A stretch of 64,000 nucleotides of DNA from Mesorhabditis belari (GCA_958450365.1 CAUEEP010000930.1:1419001-1483000), one strand, 5' to 3'. Positions 9,792-27,618 are shown, counted from the stretch's first letter. Program-made: numbers and translations. Notes: generated by a model not told the origin, from the letters alone.

Positions 9792-12700
9792 ATGTCTTCA
9801 ACAAACATACAAAAAGTGTGTGTAATCGGTGCTGGATCGGCCGGTTTAGCCGCAATTAAATCGGCAAAAGAATATGGATTGGAGGTGAGGATCAAGAGTG
9901 TTAAAATATTGATTGAATAATTATATTGATAATCATAGTAATATTTTTAAAATTTCTTTTAGAAAACGGATAATTTTAGGTGATTGCCTATGAAAAAAGT
10001 TCGTATTATGGTGGAATTTGGAATTTCAAAGCCGATGATTGTAGTGGTGAGTTGAAAATTGGGGAAATTGGGGAGATTGGGCAAATCGGGCAAATCGAAA
10101 GTCTATCCTAGTACTCCATTAAGAGTCATTATCAAGTACGGACTATAAAATGAAAAACTTTTGTTTCGAGTTATTTAGCTGAGTGATTCAATGAATAATG
10201 ATTTCAGGATTGGGAAATGTGATGAAGAGCACAATCCTCAACACAAGCAAGGAATTCATTTCGATGTCCGATTTTCCGACGAAAAAAGAAGACGCGAATT
10301 TCATGCGAAATGGCGATGTTTTTCGATTTTTGACTGAATACGCTGAACATTTTGGTCTCTTTTCGAATATTTCCTTTGAGACTTCGGTCATTGAGGTAAA
10401 TTCTAATACGGAAAGTACATTTTAAGCTTTTTTTTTTGGTGTTATCAATTCTTCGATTTCCATATAGATCAACGATTTCTATATAGATTTACAGATTACG
10501 CGAGCAAAAGATTATGAGCGAACGGGGAAATGGATTGTCACGACTGAAAGGTGAGAACACGAATTTGGGTAGCTTTTTTAGACTTCTGAGTTCTCAACCG
10601 AATAAATTTCAGTAAAGGCAATCGATCCGAGGTGATTTTCGATGCGGTAATGGTCTGTGTTGGGCATCACGTCTATCCGAATATTCCACAATTCAAAGGA
10701 TTGCAAGATTTTCGGGTATCTTGTTTGATCCTAAAAGAAGATTGATACTTTTTTACTTTGTCCCTCAAACATCAGAAATTTTCAAGAGTTCAACATTTTG
10801 TAAATATCCATTTAAAGCAGTCAAAAATAAAATTTTGCCTGTTATTCGAGTCAAGTCATTTGAGTCGATTCGTGACTCGAATAGTGACTCGAGTCGACTC
10901 GATTCGTGACTTGAATCGACCCGATTCTTGACTTGAATCAACCCGATTCTTGACTCGAGTCGACTCGATTCGTGACTTGAATCAACCCGATTCTTGACTC
11001 GAGACCCATGTCTACTATCTATTTTGCTATTTTGCTAAATGTCACAACCTATATTGTCTTCACTTTCTACCTTGTCCCCTCCCCCCAAAAATCAGAAATT
11101 CTCTCAAATTTAGCACAATGCCAATTTAAATTTCGTCAATGTGCTTTAAAGGATTCAAAAATTTTGCCTGGTGTTTGGGGGGGGGGGCAAAGTAAAAAAG
11201 TACCAGAAGATTGAATTTGTTTCTTTTCAGGGGACGATTACTCATTCTCACGATTACAAAACGAGTCGACTTTTCGAGGATCGGAGGTAAAATGAAATAA
11301 AATCTATGGAAAATGAAATCGTTTTGTGGATTTCAGAGTGCTTGTCGTCGGTTTGGGAAATTCGGGGGGAGATATTCTTTGTGAAGTTGGGAAAGTCGCG
11401 AGGAAGGTCACATTCTTTATCAAGCTAAAATATCAAATATAATGCTAAGTCGTCTGTTGTAGATCCTGTAGATGTAGATCCTGTAGATGTAGATGTAATA
11501 GATGCAGTGGATGCTTTTGCAATCAAATCTTCCTGTAGCTACTACTAGAAATTCGAATCTTTTCGAATATCTTTTCATTTCCTTTAGACTTATGGCTGCT
11601 CCCGTTTCGGCACCTGGGTGACCCAGCGGGTGATCAAGGGTGGATATCCAAGGGACATTCTGATGAGAACGAGATATAATGAATGGAGATTGAAAATGAT
11701 GCCGGGTAAATGAAAAGAAAAACGAACAAACGAACGTTGATATAGGATGGTTGAAAAGGCAGCTGAATCTTTCGAATTACAACGAGCGTTTGGACCATTC
11801 ATTGTATGGATTGCGACCACAAGAAGATCCTGGACAATCACCTGTCCTTCTTGCTGATGATTTACCACTATTTTTATCAAGGTTTCGTTTTTCTTAGTCT
11901 TTTTAGTTCCTTTTCTTTCAGTGGTTGGGTCGAATTGCGAATGGGAATCGATCATTTCAAAGAGAATCGAGTTGTTTATGAAGACCGAAGAGAAGATGTA
12001 ATGACTCAAAACTCAAAACAGTAGTTAAGCTTTCCATTTCAGGAAATCGATGACGTCATTTTCTGTACCGGTTACAATTTCGATTTTGATTTTATTGAAG
12101 AAGGGAAAGTTGTGCCGGTTTCGACAAAAAAATTAGCGTAAATCACGGAAATTCAGGTTTCTGACAATCAAACGAGATTGTGGCGAAGGATTTTCCCACC
12201 CGATCTCAAATATAACACTTTGGCGGTAGGGAAGCAAAGGATTCGTTTGATTTCTGTTTGAGAACCTAATACCGTAATATTCGAAATCAATAATAAAGTT
12301 GAAAGTATTACCATAGCTTTCTTCATTCATCTTAGATGATCGGTGTCATCGACCCGTTAGGCCCAACGATCACTTGTTCCGAGGCTCAAACCAGAGTTGT
12401 CGCTCACTTTTGGGCAAACCAAATCGATTTACCCTCGGAATCGGAGATGCAAAAGGAGATTGATCGTAAGAAAGCTTTGATATTTGAGTAATTTTGAGAC
12501 ACCTAACACATTTGAGAACTACCAGGAAATTTCGAGAAAATTTCAGGTGATAAAGCTGCGACAAAAGCCCGTTTCAAATGCTCGGATCGTCGAGCTTCAC
12601 TACAGGTTTCAAAATAATAAGTTGAAGTGCAAAAACACTCAGATCGATCATATTTGGTATTTCGATCAATTGGCCTCAATGATTGGAGCACTTCCCGACC

Positions 12701-13104
12701 TCGGACCCGTCAATTTTTGGAGAGATCCACAACTTGCTTTAGCTGTACATTAACTGAATACGTCTCAAAAGCTGATGCTGTTCTTTCAGTTATACTTTGG
12801 CCCGGTTACATCACATCATTATCGCCTGAAAGGACCAAATCCTTGGAAAGACGCGAGGAAGCAGATACTGGGTTTGGCGAACAAGCACTAGTTCTACAAA
12901 GAATTGTATGTTTCAGGCACATACGACCGGGTGCATTATGGGATGAATACAAGAGAAAGAGCTCTTTTGGAGAAACGTTTCAATTCCGAGAACCCAACTC
13001 TTTATGCTCATTTGTTGCCGATACCAGCTTGGGATATTGGCTTCTCGATTTTACTCTTCTTCACCATTCTTGGGATAATAACCTTTTTGAGAGGCGTACT
13101 TTAA
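9792..13104 (+). CDS. Flavin-containing monooxygenase (FMO) with C-terminal anchor
   Basis: Exons: 9792-9884, 9980-10046, 10208-10395, 10495-10550, 10613-10715, 11231-11286, 11337-11406, 11588-11705, 11746-11881, 11922-11997, 12043-12117, 12157-12225, 12336-12465, 12547-12605, 12643-12744, 12790-12871, 12917-13104; 555 aa, near the usual 530. FMOs oxidise soft nucleophiles (S, N) using FAD, NADPH and O2 on the ER membrane. Motifs: FAD site [16 protein letters not shown] site [11 protein letters not shown], the FMO signature region ([25 protein letters not shown]), FCTGYNFDF, then [13 protein letters not shown]. The C terminus has a hydrophobic anchor ([19 protein letters not shown]). Retaining the last intron ends the frame at a TAG (12889) and would give a form lacking the anchor. 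Intron 10716-11230 holds a tandem repeat. The gene is the last of the + strand cluster and converges on the CNBP-like gene. Confidence 0.93.
10855..11010 (+). repeat. Degenerate GACTCGA-rich tandem repeat in FMO intron
   Basis: Repeats of about 14-28 bp built from GTGACTTGAATC, GAGTCGACTCGATTC and close variants; several sub-units are self-complementary (GAGTCGACTC). It lies inside FMO intron 10716-11230. Confidence 0.75.
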
Positions 13105-13126
13105 TTAACAAGGTCCATTAAGTCTC

Positions 13127-13132
13127 AATAAA
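13127..13132 (+). terminator. Poly(A) signal of FMO
   Basis: AATAAA 23 nt after the FMO stop codon. The convergent CNBP-like stop codon is at 13269, so the two 3' UTRs share about 160 nt. Confidence 0.5.
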
Positions 13133-13268
13133 CTGAAGATGTTTGTCCTTAGCTTGTGTTCCAATTTCTTTTGGTTGATAACAAAATATTTATGTGCATT
13201 AAAGCACCAAAAATTTATAACAAACAAAGTTAACAATTTCGTTGAAGAGTGAGCAACAAGTCGAGCGT

Positions 13269-14075
13269 CTAGTTTGCAGTGCACTCACGCGAGATGTGTC
13301 CTGTCTAAAATAACACAGAATAAAAGTAGAATCCAACGCAAAACTACCTGTCCACAATTGTAGCATTTTTGAGTGCTACCTCGGCCCCCTCCTTCACCAC
13401 CTTGACCACCCTGACGACAATCTCGGGACATATGTCCACTCTAAAATGTCAAAATACATTTCCTGAAAACTACAGCCTCATCGTAACTATATCTAATCAA
13501 ATCAGGGTATTAGCAACGGTAAAATGGTAAATATTTTACCTCGCCACAGCTGTAGCATTTTGGTCCTCCTGATCGTCCTCCTCCTCCGCCGCTGCGGCCA
13601 CCTGATTGACAATCGCGCGACATGTGGCCCGTCTCTCCACACTAAACAAAAAGTTACTAAAGGAAGCTTGGTAAGAAATTACTTGATAGCATTCGCCACC
13701 GCGTCCTCCAGAACCACGTCCGCCACCGCCGCCGCCAGTGCCACGCTCCTCACAGTCCCTCGAGAAATGACCGGACTTGCCGCAGCTGTAGCAGGTGCCA
13801 CCTAAACAAAAAATACAACTTTTTGAAGAAGTTAGATAAATAGATCAAGCATAATAGCAAAGTAGAAGCGCAACCAACAGCCAGCGAAATCACGAAACGG
13901 CTGCTGCTACTACTTACTAACTAATTGTAAGCTTATCAAAAGTCGAAGATTTACCTCCACCACCACCACCGCCTCCAGAACGACCGCCTCCGCCTCCGCG
14001 TTGACCACCATCTCCAGCGTTTTGACACTCCCGGGCGAAATGGCCACTCTCACCACATCGGTAACAGGACGACAT
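13269..14075 (-). CDS. CNBP: CNBP-like protein with five CCHC zinc knuckles
   Basis: Exons on the - strand: 14075-13955, 13801-13683, 13641-13540, 13440-13348, 13304-13269; 156 aa. The ATG follows the acceptor AAATTTAG with no gap, a probable trans-splice site. The protein is five knuckles of the form C-x2-C-x4-H-x4-[71 protein letters not shown], linked by Gly/Arg-rich spacers, and it stops soon after the last one (TAN). This is the pattern of cellular nucleic acid-binding protein (CNBP/ZNF9), which binds single-stranded G-rich nucleic acid and affects translation. Human CNBP has seven knuckles, so this is a shorter relative. Knuckles 3, 4 and 5 are each split by an intron after the second Cys region. 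Confidence 0.9.
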
Positions 14076-14398
14076 CTAAATTTAAAAGGTCGATAGTGGG
14101 ACAAATGGAACAAATCTAATAGAGAAGCACACGTAAAAGTTAGCTAGGAAGGCGTAAAAATATCATTAGTGTTAAATTTGTTAACAAGTTCAACGCCAAT
14201 TAACAACGCAAAGTGACTAGGCTTGCCTAAAGTTTAGCGAATGTTAGGTTTAGCGCAAAAAAAAAAAATTGTCTACACGGGAGATAATTTAGAGAATGAA
14301 AATAAAACAAATGAGCAAAAATCTCGCCAATGAAACTACAGTATGCCGAAACGTCGAACTTTACCGACAAACGGAAAAGCGCACATTTTAGAGATGTG
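14076..14398. other. Upstream region of the CNBP-like gene
   Basis: No exon supported. It is AT-rich with the acceptor of the CNBP-like gene at its left edge. Open frames here are short and overlap the palindromic element that starts at 14399. Confidence 0.5.
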
Positions 14399-15180
14399 GG
14401 GGCTATGACAATACCGTACCGCCATTTCCGCACACTTGGAAAATGTCTTTCGGGGAGTGGGACAAATGCTACCTTTTTTTGCGCACGCGGCCCATTAGCG
14501 CACCTTTTTTCGCGTTTTAAAAAGCTAATGTTAACCAATTTCTATGCCAAAGGTTGTTTTTCTGGGTAACTTTAGGGCGTAGAATCCAAATTTTGAAATA
14601 TCAGAGCTTCTTAAACCAATTTGAAAGATAAAACGGGTAGGTCAAATTACAGAAAATTGTCGATTTTTCCCTTCGTATAGCTCCGTTCGTTTGCTTCCAC
14701 AAGCTCTGATATGTCAAAATTTGGATTCTACGCCCTAAAATTACCCTAAAACAATTTTTGAAATAGAAATTATTTAATATTAGCTTTTTAGAACTTTTTA
14801 AAACGCGAAAAAGGGTGCGCTATTGGGTCGGGTGCGCAAAGAAAGGTAGCATTTGTTCCACTCCCCGTCTTTTGCGCACAACAGGCCCCGCCCACTAACT
14901 TCAAGCGCTAAAAGCTGCACCAAATGGCCCACATTGCTTCGATTGGGCCCAAATTTTTACAAATTTGTTGCGCTCGCCTAAAAATTTTAGAGTGACTTGA
15001 ATTTTTTGTGCGCAAAAGACACAAAAAAGACGTCTTTTGCGCACAAAGCAAAAAACAACATGCTGTAAAAATTTGGGCCCAATCAAAACAACGTAGGCCA
15101 TTTGGTGCAACTTTTTGCACCTGAAGTTTGTGCTGGGGCCTGTTGTGTGCAAATGGCGGCGCGGTATTGTCATAGTCCCG
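14399..15180. mobile_element. Nested palindromic element with about 39-bp inverted ends
   Basis: Left end 14399-14437 (GGGGCTATGACAATACCG...) is matched in reverse complement by 15142-15180 (...GGTATTGTCATAGTCCCG). Inside lie two more inverted pairs: 14440-14595 with 14690-14870 (sharing GGTAGCATTTGT..CCACTCCCC and the AAAACGCGAAAA block) and 14911-14960 with 15065-15115 (sharing ATTTGGGCCCAAT). No transposase frame is seen, so it is non-autonomous. It shares the GGGACAAATGC motif with the element at 18734. Confidence 0.7.
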
Positions 15181-15880
15181 AGATTTGTATTGTTGTCTAT
15201 TTTGACAAGCTTTCCAGTAAATTTTGTATTCCCATCCAATCCAAATATTTCAATGACCCTTTGTGAAAATGGAGGCTCGATGATGTGTCGGAAATGCAAA
15301 TATCACTTTTCATGTTCGACACATAAACGAGTGGAAGAGATGAGACATCGAACAAACAAATTGATCGCAATTGTTGCTGAGAGGAGAGGGGTGTTCATTG
15401 CAAAAGAAGGGGAGGGTCCAGGGTTCACCTGGTGTCCCTGCAGGCTGAATGGAGTACCTTGGAAAGAGGGATGCTTGCAGGGCCTGTTCATTCACCCCTC
15501 TATCCATCCATCATCTCAATTGTCATTCCCGCTAAAGCAATGATAAATTTGCTTATCGATTTACATAAGTTTACCTAGACTTCACCTTTGGCCTAAATTA
15601 AGAGACAATTGAACTACGATAGCTTTTTTTCAAGCTTTCTGAAAACCGATCAGATGAACACTTTCAATTCATCTACTTTACTTTTTACAAATTCTTTCAT
15701 CAATTTGTGTTTCAATTGCCTTTTTCCTTTCTAAAGCTTTCCCCCAAGGTGACAAAAAAGCAGAAATTCAATCACCGAAAATGGGATGGGGAACGGCTGG
15801 GAGTAGAAAGAGGAAAAGGGAAAAAGAAACACCTGACAACGAAAAGAAATTCTTTCATTCAAGCGCTCATTTTGTATTCA
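15181..15880. other. Intergenic, no gene supported
   Basis: Overlapping open frames occur on both strands between about 15115 and 15540, but none shows splice-consistent coding or a family match. Nothing else recognised. Confidence 0.4.
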
Positions 15881-15889
15881 ATATGCATT

Positions 15890-15995
15890 TCAATATGGGC
15901 AATTAAACCAGCCAAAGGCCTTTCGGCTACCCCTATTCAGAGCAGTGTGCCAGACACCGCTTTTACCTACGAGACAGGAAACGCACACCGAGAGG
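15890..15995 (-). mobile_element. Degenerate copy of the SL1-bearing repeat
   Basis: Contains a diverged leader (GGTTTAATTGCCC on the - strand), the GTGTGCCAGACACCG block and the GAAACGCACACC end. Left end lost. Confidence 0.6.
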
Positions 15996-17760
15996 CGCAA
16001 AGAGCACAATGTTCAAGCACACTTTGAATTTTTCTCCAAACCTCATTTTTACTTCACGTGTTCAACTACAATTCACCATTTTTTTGTATCTCAAATTTTT
16101 TCGAGATTTCTCCGCGAATTTTCTCCCTCGAGAGATTAGCGAGAGGCTAATTGGGCTTTCCCCTCTTTTCCTCAAAATCAAGCAATCTTTTTCTGTGTGC
16201 TCAATCAAATACTCCGTGTAAATAATAAGGGAAAGACAAGAAAAGAGAAGGCCCGTTTCTTTTCTCTTTCAGGGATATCTTCATATGTTTGTATTTGTTT
16301 TTTCAACCCTAGCAACCCTAGCAAGGTGTATCCATAGGTCATACTACTAAAATCCGGATTCTTATCTACCTTTCACAATTTAATTAACATTTTTTAGAAA
16401 TCAGACCTATTATCGATAAAATAAAGAACAGGCGTCCCAGAAGGTGAGCGTTTGTGCGAAAGCACAAAGTACTAGTCTGTAAGGAGAGATAGCGGTTTTT
16501 CAACTCTTCCTAGTCTTTGATAAACTTTTCCAAGATCTTTTAAATTATTATTAATATTTTTCTCTTTAATAATCTATGCATCTTTGCTCATTTTTTTTCT
16601 CCAATTTCCGAGGTTTTTTCCTTCTCGAGGTGTGGTTGATGAATTTTTCATCATCAAAGGATTCTCTTTTCTCTTTCCTCTTTCCTCTTTCCTTTTCTTT
16701 TCTTTTCCTTTCCCCATTTCCCCCCTTTTCATCTCTAACATCCCGTCCAGAATATCCAAATTTTTACCCAATTCTCAATCATATTCACCATATTTCACTC
16801 AAAATTTGCATCTCATCAATTGGCTCACATAATTGATGAGTTCATCCATTTGCAACTATTTCACATCAAATTTCAACCCTCATTCAATTTTCATAAACTT
16901 AAACATTTCAAAGCTAACTTAACACAATTTCTGAATTAGCAGCTTTTTCCTTTTCTTGGATTGATAATCCACTGAGCTTTAATTTCCCTGAAACTCTGAT
17001 CTCTTTTCTGTCACTTTCAGCCCTCCTCCTTTTTTTCCTCACAACCTTGTGGACTCAGTTGGCTTTCAAAAAATCAAACCAGGAAATTTGTCTCTTATTT
17101 TCAAATGATACCTTTGAATTGATTCCATTCTAGATGCAAAATAGTTTTTAATTTTTGAAAATTAAACTCACAAACAAATTGTTCTTCCTTCCAAACAAAA
17201 CAAAAACAGAATGACATTGTGTTCTTTGTGTGCTTACAGTGCTCTTGCTTTTCAGTGTTACGATGATTCTTTCGTCTATTGATTTTGATTGAAAGGATCG
17301 TACTAAATACTAAAATCTTTATCCAAATTATCCAAATTATCCAAATTCATTCCGACTTATCAACACGGATTTCTGCCAGCCCATTTTTGATTCCAAAACA
17401 CCCCCTTTACCGCCGTTTTTTTCGTGTGTCTCCTAAATGAGGGTCTGAGAAGCTCTTGAGGGGAAAAAAACGAAGATAAATCTCTCTTCTTTTTGATTCT
17501 ATTTCTATTTCGTTTCTCTCTTCATTTCGTTGAGGTGTGGATAAGCCGATTCATGTTTCTTTTTCTTCTTTTCACACCCCGAGACATACTTTGGTCAAGA
17601 TTGGGGCTTAATCTTCTCGAAATTTTATCTCATTTCATATTTGGACTTTTTAGATATTTGTTGGACTTCAAAGAATAGAAACGTTTCTTTTTTGGCGAAT
17701 CTAACACTTCCAGACAAGATTTGTGACTTGACAGTGTGCGTTCTGTGACTTGACTTGACG
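15996..17760. other. Intergenic AT/CT-rich sequence
   Basis: Pyrimidine-rich runs (for example 16650-16730, TTTCCTC repeats) on the + strand, a solo-end repeat near 16450-16475 (GCACAAAGTAC), and no supported exon. Confidence 0.4.
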
Positions 17761-17905
17761 GTGTGCGTTCTTTCCCTGTCGCTCGTCGGGAAAATTGGCG
17801 TCTGGCACACGAGTCTGGATAGAGACGGCCGGAAATCCCCTTCAGCCGGTTTAATTACCCAAGTTTCGTGTGTCAGAAGGCAAGCGATGGAAACACACAA
17901 AGAAC
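17761..17905 (+). mobile_element. SL1-leader-bearing repeat, reference single copy
   Basis: About 145 bp. Reads GTGTGCGTTCTTTCCCTGTC at the left end, then GGCGTCTGGCACACGAG, then the 19-nt SL1 sequence at 17848-17866, then CGTGTGTCAGAAGGCAAGCG, ending AAACACACAAAGAAC. Ends are imperfect inverted repeats (GTGTGCGTTCT / AGAAC..CACAC type). The SL1 19-mer is not followed by the GAG/GTA donor of real SL RNA genes, and no Sm site (A(U)4-6G) is seen. Confidence 0.8.
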
Positions 17906-18733
17906 ATTGACTTGGTTGGCTTGCTTTTGACTTCTATGACCGAAAGTTTAACAAAGTCAAATAACAATTTCTTTTGCTTCATTTTTTTGACGTTTGAGTG
18001 CCATTAAAATTGAGAACTCGAGCCTAAAATGATAGCTTTCAGGCCGGTTTTTCCATCAAAACTTATCTCGAATCATTGAAAATTCGTAAAATTCCCATAA
18101 AGTTGAATATTTTCTCCTCGACTTTTTTTTCCCATTCATCGAATTTAAAAGGATCTTCTCACAATATTCAATGACTTTCATTCTTTTGATGAAAATTTGA
18201 AGAGATTTCTTGAATTCATTTATTTTGCTTTTCATTTCATTTCAGTTTCATTTATGACCAAAGCGTCGATCAATCCGTTTCTCTTTTTTAAATTTTTCCT
18301 TTCATTTTTCATTTCATTTTTCATTTCTTTTAAATTTCTTTTGAATTTCTTTTGAATTTCTTTCCAATTTTGTCTTTTCCCTATTCCCCCATTTTTTTTG
18401 TGTGTTTCCTTTTCTCTTCTCGAGAATAATGGAAGCGGGGCACGGGCTGGGGTGTTCCCTTCAAATCAGAACTCTTCAAAACTGAACAAAACCAAAAAAA
18501 GAAAAAACTGAAAAAGTTTTAAAATCAGAGTTCTCACCTCATCGCTTTTCTACTTTCGTACCTTATCGTTAAATTTTTGGCATTTAATCTCATTTACTGG
18601 GCGGCATTAAAGGGGTACTCTAGCCTAAAAGTTGAATTTCAAAAATCGCGGTCATTTACATCTTATTCGATGCGTTTTAATCTCTTCTACAACTATTTCC
18701 TATAAGAAAAACAAGGTTTTTAATGGAGAAATG
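17906..18733. other. Intergenic, AT-rich
   Basis: Contains short TTTCATTTC-type direct repeats (18295-18365). No exon supported. Confidence 0.4.
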
Positions 18734-19111
18734 AGGGGGTGGGACAAATGCGACCTTTTTTTGCGCACCTGGACATTTGCGCCCCTTTTTTTTGGCTGGA
18801 AAAGGCCTTAGGCAAGGTCGTAGAGCTTCAAAAATGTTTTCCAAGAAGGGAATCGTATGCGTAGATTCCGAATTTCGACAAATCAGACCTTGCTGACACG
18901 TCAAATTTGGGCTAAAAGACAAAAACTGCGGAAAAGCGTTAAGTTGCGTAGTTTTTGCCTTTTAGCCCAAATTTGATGTGTCAGCGAGGCCTGATTTGTC
19001 GAAATTCGGAATCTACGCATACGATTCCCTTCTACGAAAACGTTTTTGAAGTTCTACGACCTTTCCTAAGGCCTTTTCCAGCAAAAAAAAAGTCGCATTT
19101 GTCTCACCCCC
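18734..19111. mobile_element. Palindromic element, about 378 bp
   Basis: Left arm 18734-18925 (GGGGGTGGGACAAATGCGAC, ..AGATTCCGAATTTCGACAAA) pairs with right arm 18935-19111 (..TTTGTCGAAATTCGGAATCT, GTCGCATTTGTCTCACCCCC). The arms are nearly complementary over most of their length, so the RNA or single strand would fold back completely. Same outer motif as the element at 14399. Confidence 0.75.
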
Positions 19112-19404
19112 AGAAATGAAGAAAAACGGAGTTTTTGCTTTGCCTAAGCCTAAAACGTGGATATTTGAGGAAAAAAATATTTAAAGCTTGCATTTTAGCA
19201 CTTGCTTTCTTTTCTCTTGCATGCATTTTCTCAAATTTAACAGCAATTCTAAATATTGTTTTGTTTTTTTTTAATAGAAATAGAAATAGAATAGGAAACA
19301 TTACATTCTAAAAGAATAATTTTGAAAAAAAAATTATAAATCAGAGTTAAAAAGAGATATGAAATGACAGTTGCCATAACTTTCCTTGGGCCGGAGTACG
19401 CTCT

Positions 19405-19490
19405 TTGTATTGCTTATTGTTATGGAGTATTGCTTATTGCTATGGAGTATTGCTTATTGCTATGGAGTATTGCTTATTGCTATGGAGTAT
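19405..19490 (+). repeat. 20/21-bp tandem repeat, four units
   Basis: Unit TATTGCTTATTGCTATGGAG, four near-identical copies, upstream of the GT43 gene. Confidence 0.85.
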
Positions 19491-19800
19491 TTGCTTAACA
19501 ACACGAAATTTTCATTTTCATACGAAACGAAAAAGAAAACCCGATGCCTCGAGTACAGTCATAGCAAAATGAATTTACATTTTACATTTTACAAGTTTAC
19601 ATGTGAAAATTGTTCTCTTACGGGTCTTTGCGAATGTTTTAGGGTAAAAAAAGCCACAAGTATACGTTATTCTTTTGAATTTTAACTCCTTTTTTTTCTG
19701 TATTTCCTAGCTGAATACTTTGATCAAACCAAATCTAAAAAAAGCATCTGATTTCCCTTCTTTCAGACTCGACCCTTCCCCTCTTTTGATTCTCTTATGA

Positions 19801-26106
<6,306 letters not shown>

Positions 26107-27387
26107 AATTAACACTCATTTTGAATATTTTTTGATGTAAATTCTTTCTTTTTCTTTTAAACTTTAATGTCTTTTCACGAATTGTGATATTTCATTTCTT
26201 TCTTTTGATTCGAGAGCTTTTTTTATTATTAGCTTTTCATTATATTTCACCGTGATCTCTGACAGGGAATATCTTTTGATATCTTTAAATATGTATCATA
26301 GATTGGAAATAGTTTATGTGCAGATATAAATAGATATTTACATTATAGATATTTATATCATTTGAAAGCTTTATCCTTCATCTTTCTAGAGTAATGCTCT
26401 TTCCAAAAGGCGGATAATTTGGAAACTTACCGTAATCTTTCATTAAGAAAATGAAGATCGTAATCTTCATTTTCATTTTGTGCTGTGTTGTGTGCTGTGT
26501 GCCAAAAAAGGATGCGTTTCTAATTCTCTCAGCACAAAGTACAGCTCATCTAGTTCAATTTAGCTTTAGAAGGCTTTTCAAAACATTTTCTTTTCTAAAA
26601 GATTGGGAATTGAGGAGTTTCTTCTTTTTCTTAGATGGTGGTGGTGGATAATTGGATAATTTGGACAAATATTGTAATCTTTTTGATTCTTTCGATTCTA
26701 TTCGATTTAAACTTTCATTTCTCATTGTATCAGATCGAAATTGAATAAAATTAACCAAGAATCTAAGAAGAAGAAGAAACTCCTCGATTCCCTTAGTTAA
26801 TTTTATTCAATTTCGATCTGATACAATGAGAAATGAGGCTTTAAATCGAATAGAATCGAAAGAATCGAATAGAATCAAAAAGATTACAATATTTGTCCAA
26901 ATTATCCAATTATCCACCAGTTTTCTCTAATAAAAGCACTCGAAAAGAATAGCTCAAAAAATTTGCGCATCACAGTTCACTTGTACAGTTGAAGAGGCGA
27001 AGAAAAGGCGAAGAACAAAAAAAAATCTGTGGTTTGTAGTCTTTTCTCTTGTTCTCTTGTTCTCTTCAACTTTTCTGAGGCCAATTTCCCTGCAATTTCT
27101 GTGGTTTCTACCGGCAAAATCATTTTTTTTCTCGAAATTTCCCGACATTTTACAAATTTACCAATTTTTCCCCAAAGAAATGAAAAACTGAATGGTTTAA
27201 ACAAAAGAGATTTCATTTTTATATCTTCAACCAATTTTTTTATTTAAGCTTTTAGATTTTATATCTATACTTATCTCTCTATAAGATTTTCCCAATCGGA
27301 CGTCCGTTTCAGAGGAGAATGAATCTCCTCAGATCCGGACGTCCGGATCGGAGATGGACGTCTCCTCAGATTCGGACGTAACATATA
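26107..27387. other. Intergenic between GT43 and the dienelactone hydrolase gene
   Basis: Holds the 3' end of GT43, a fold-back repeat (separate entry), a solo-end repeat near 26525 (GCACAAAGTACAG), and a GGACGTCCG-rich short palindromic stretch (27293-27380). No exon supported. Confidence 0.5.
26632..26925. repeat. Fold-back repeat, arms of about 125 bp
   Basis: Left arm 26632-26758 (GGTGGATAATTGGATAATTT...) is the near-exact reverse complement of 26793-26925 (...AAATTATCCAATTATCCACC), with a 34-nt spacer. The arms include ATCTGATACAATGAGAAATG. No end motif of a known transposon group. Confidence 0.85.
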
Positions 27388-27618
27388 CACTACTGGACAA
27401 CGAAATATGATATTTGAAAAAAGATCGTCACTTTCGCGCGTCTATAACTCCCTTGTCTTTACCGTATTTCGAAATATTGATATTACCATTGTGTAGCCCT
27501 TGAAAAGAGCTTTCAGAAAATGTATAACACTAATAGTTTAAACTCAAAGACAACGGAGTTACAGACGCGCGAAAGTGACGATCGTTTTTCTAATATCATA
27601 TTTCATTGTCCAGTACTG
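27388..27618. mobile_element. Palindromic MITE family B (CTACTGGACAA ends), copy 1
   Basis: About 230 bp; ends CACTACTGGACAACGAAATA and TATTTCATTGTCCAGTACTG are inverted repeats, and the inner blocks ATCGTCACTTTCGCGCGTCT / AGACGCGCGAAAGTGACGAT and CTCCCTTGTCTTTACC / AAAGACAACGGAG are also inverted. Copies 2 and 3 are at 40831 and 42972. Confidence 0.85.
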
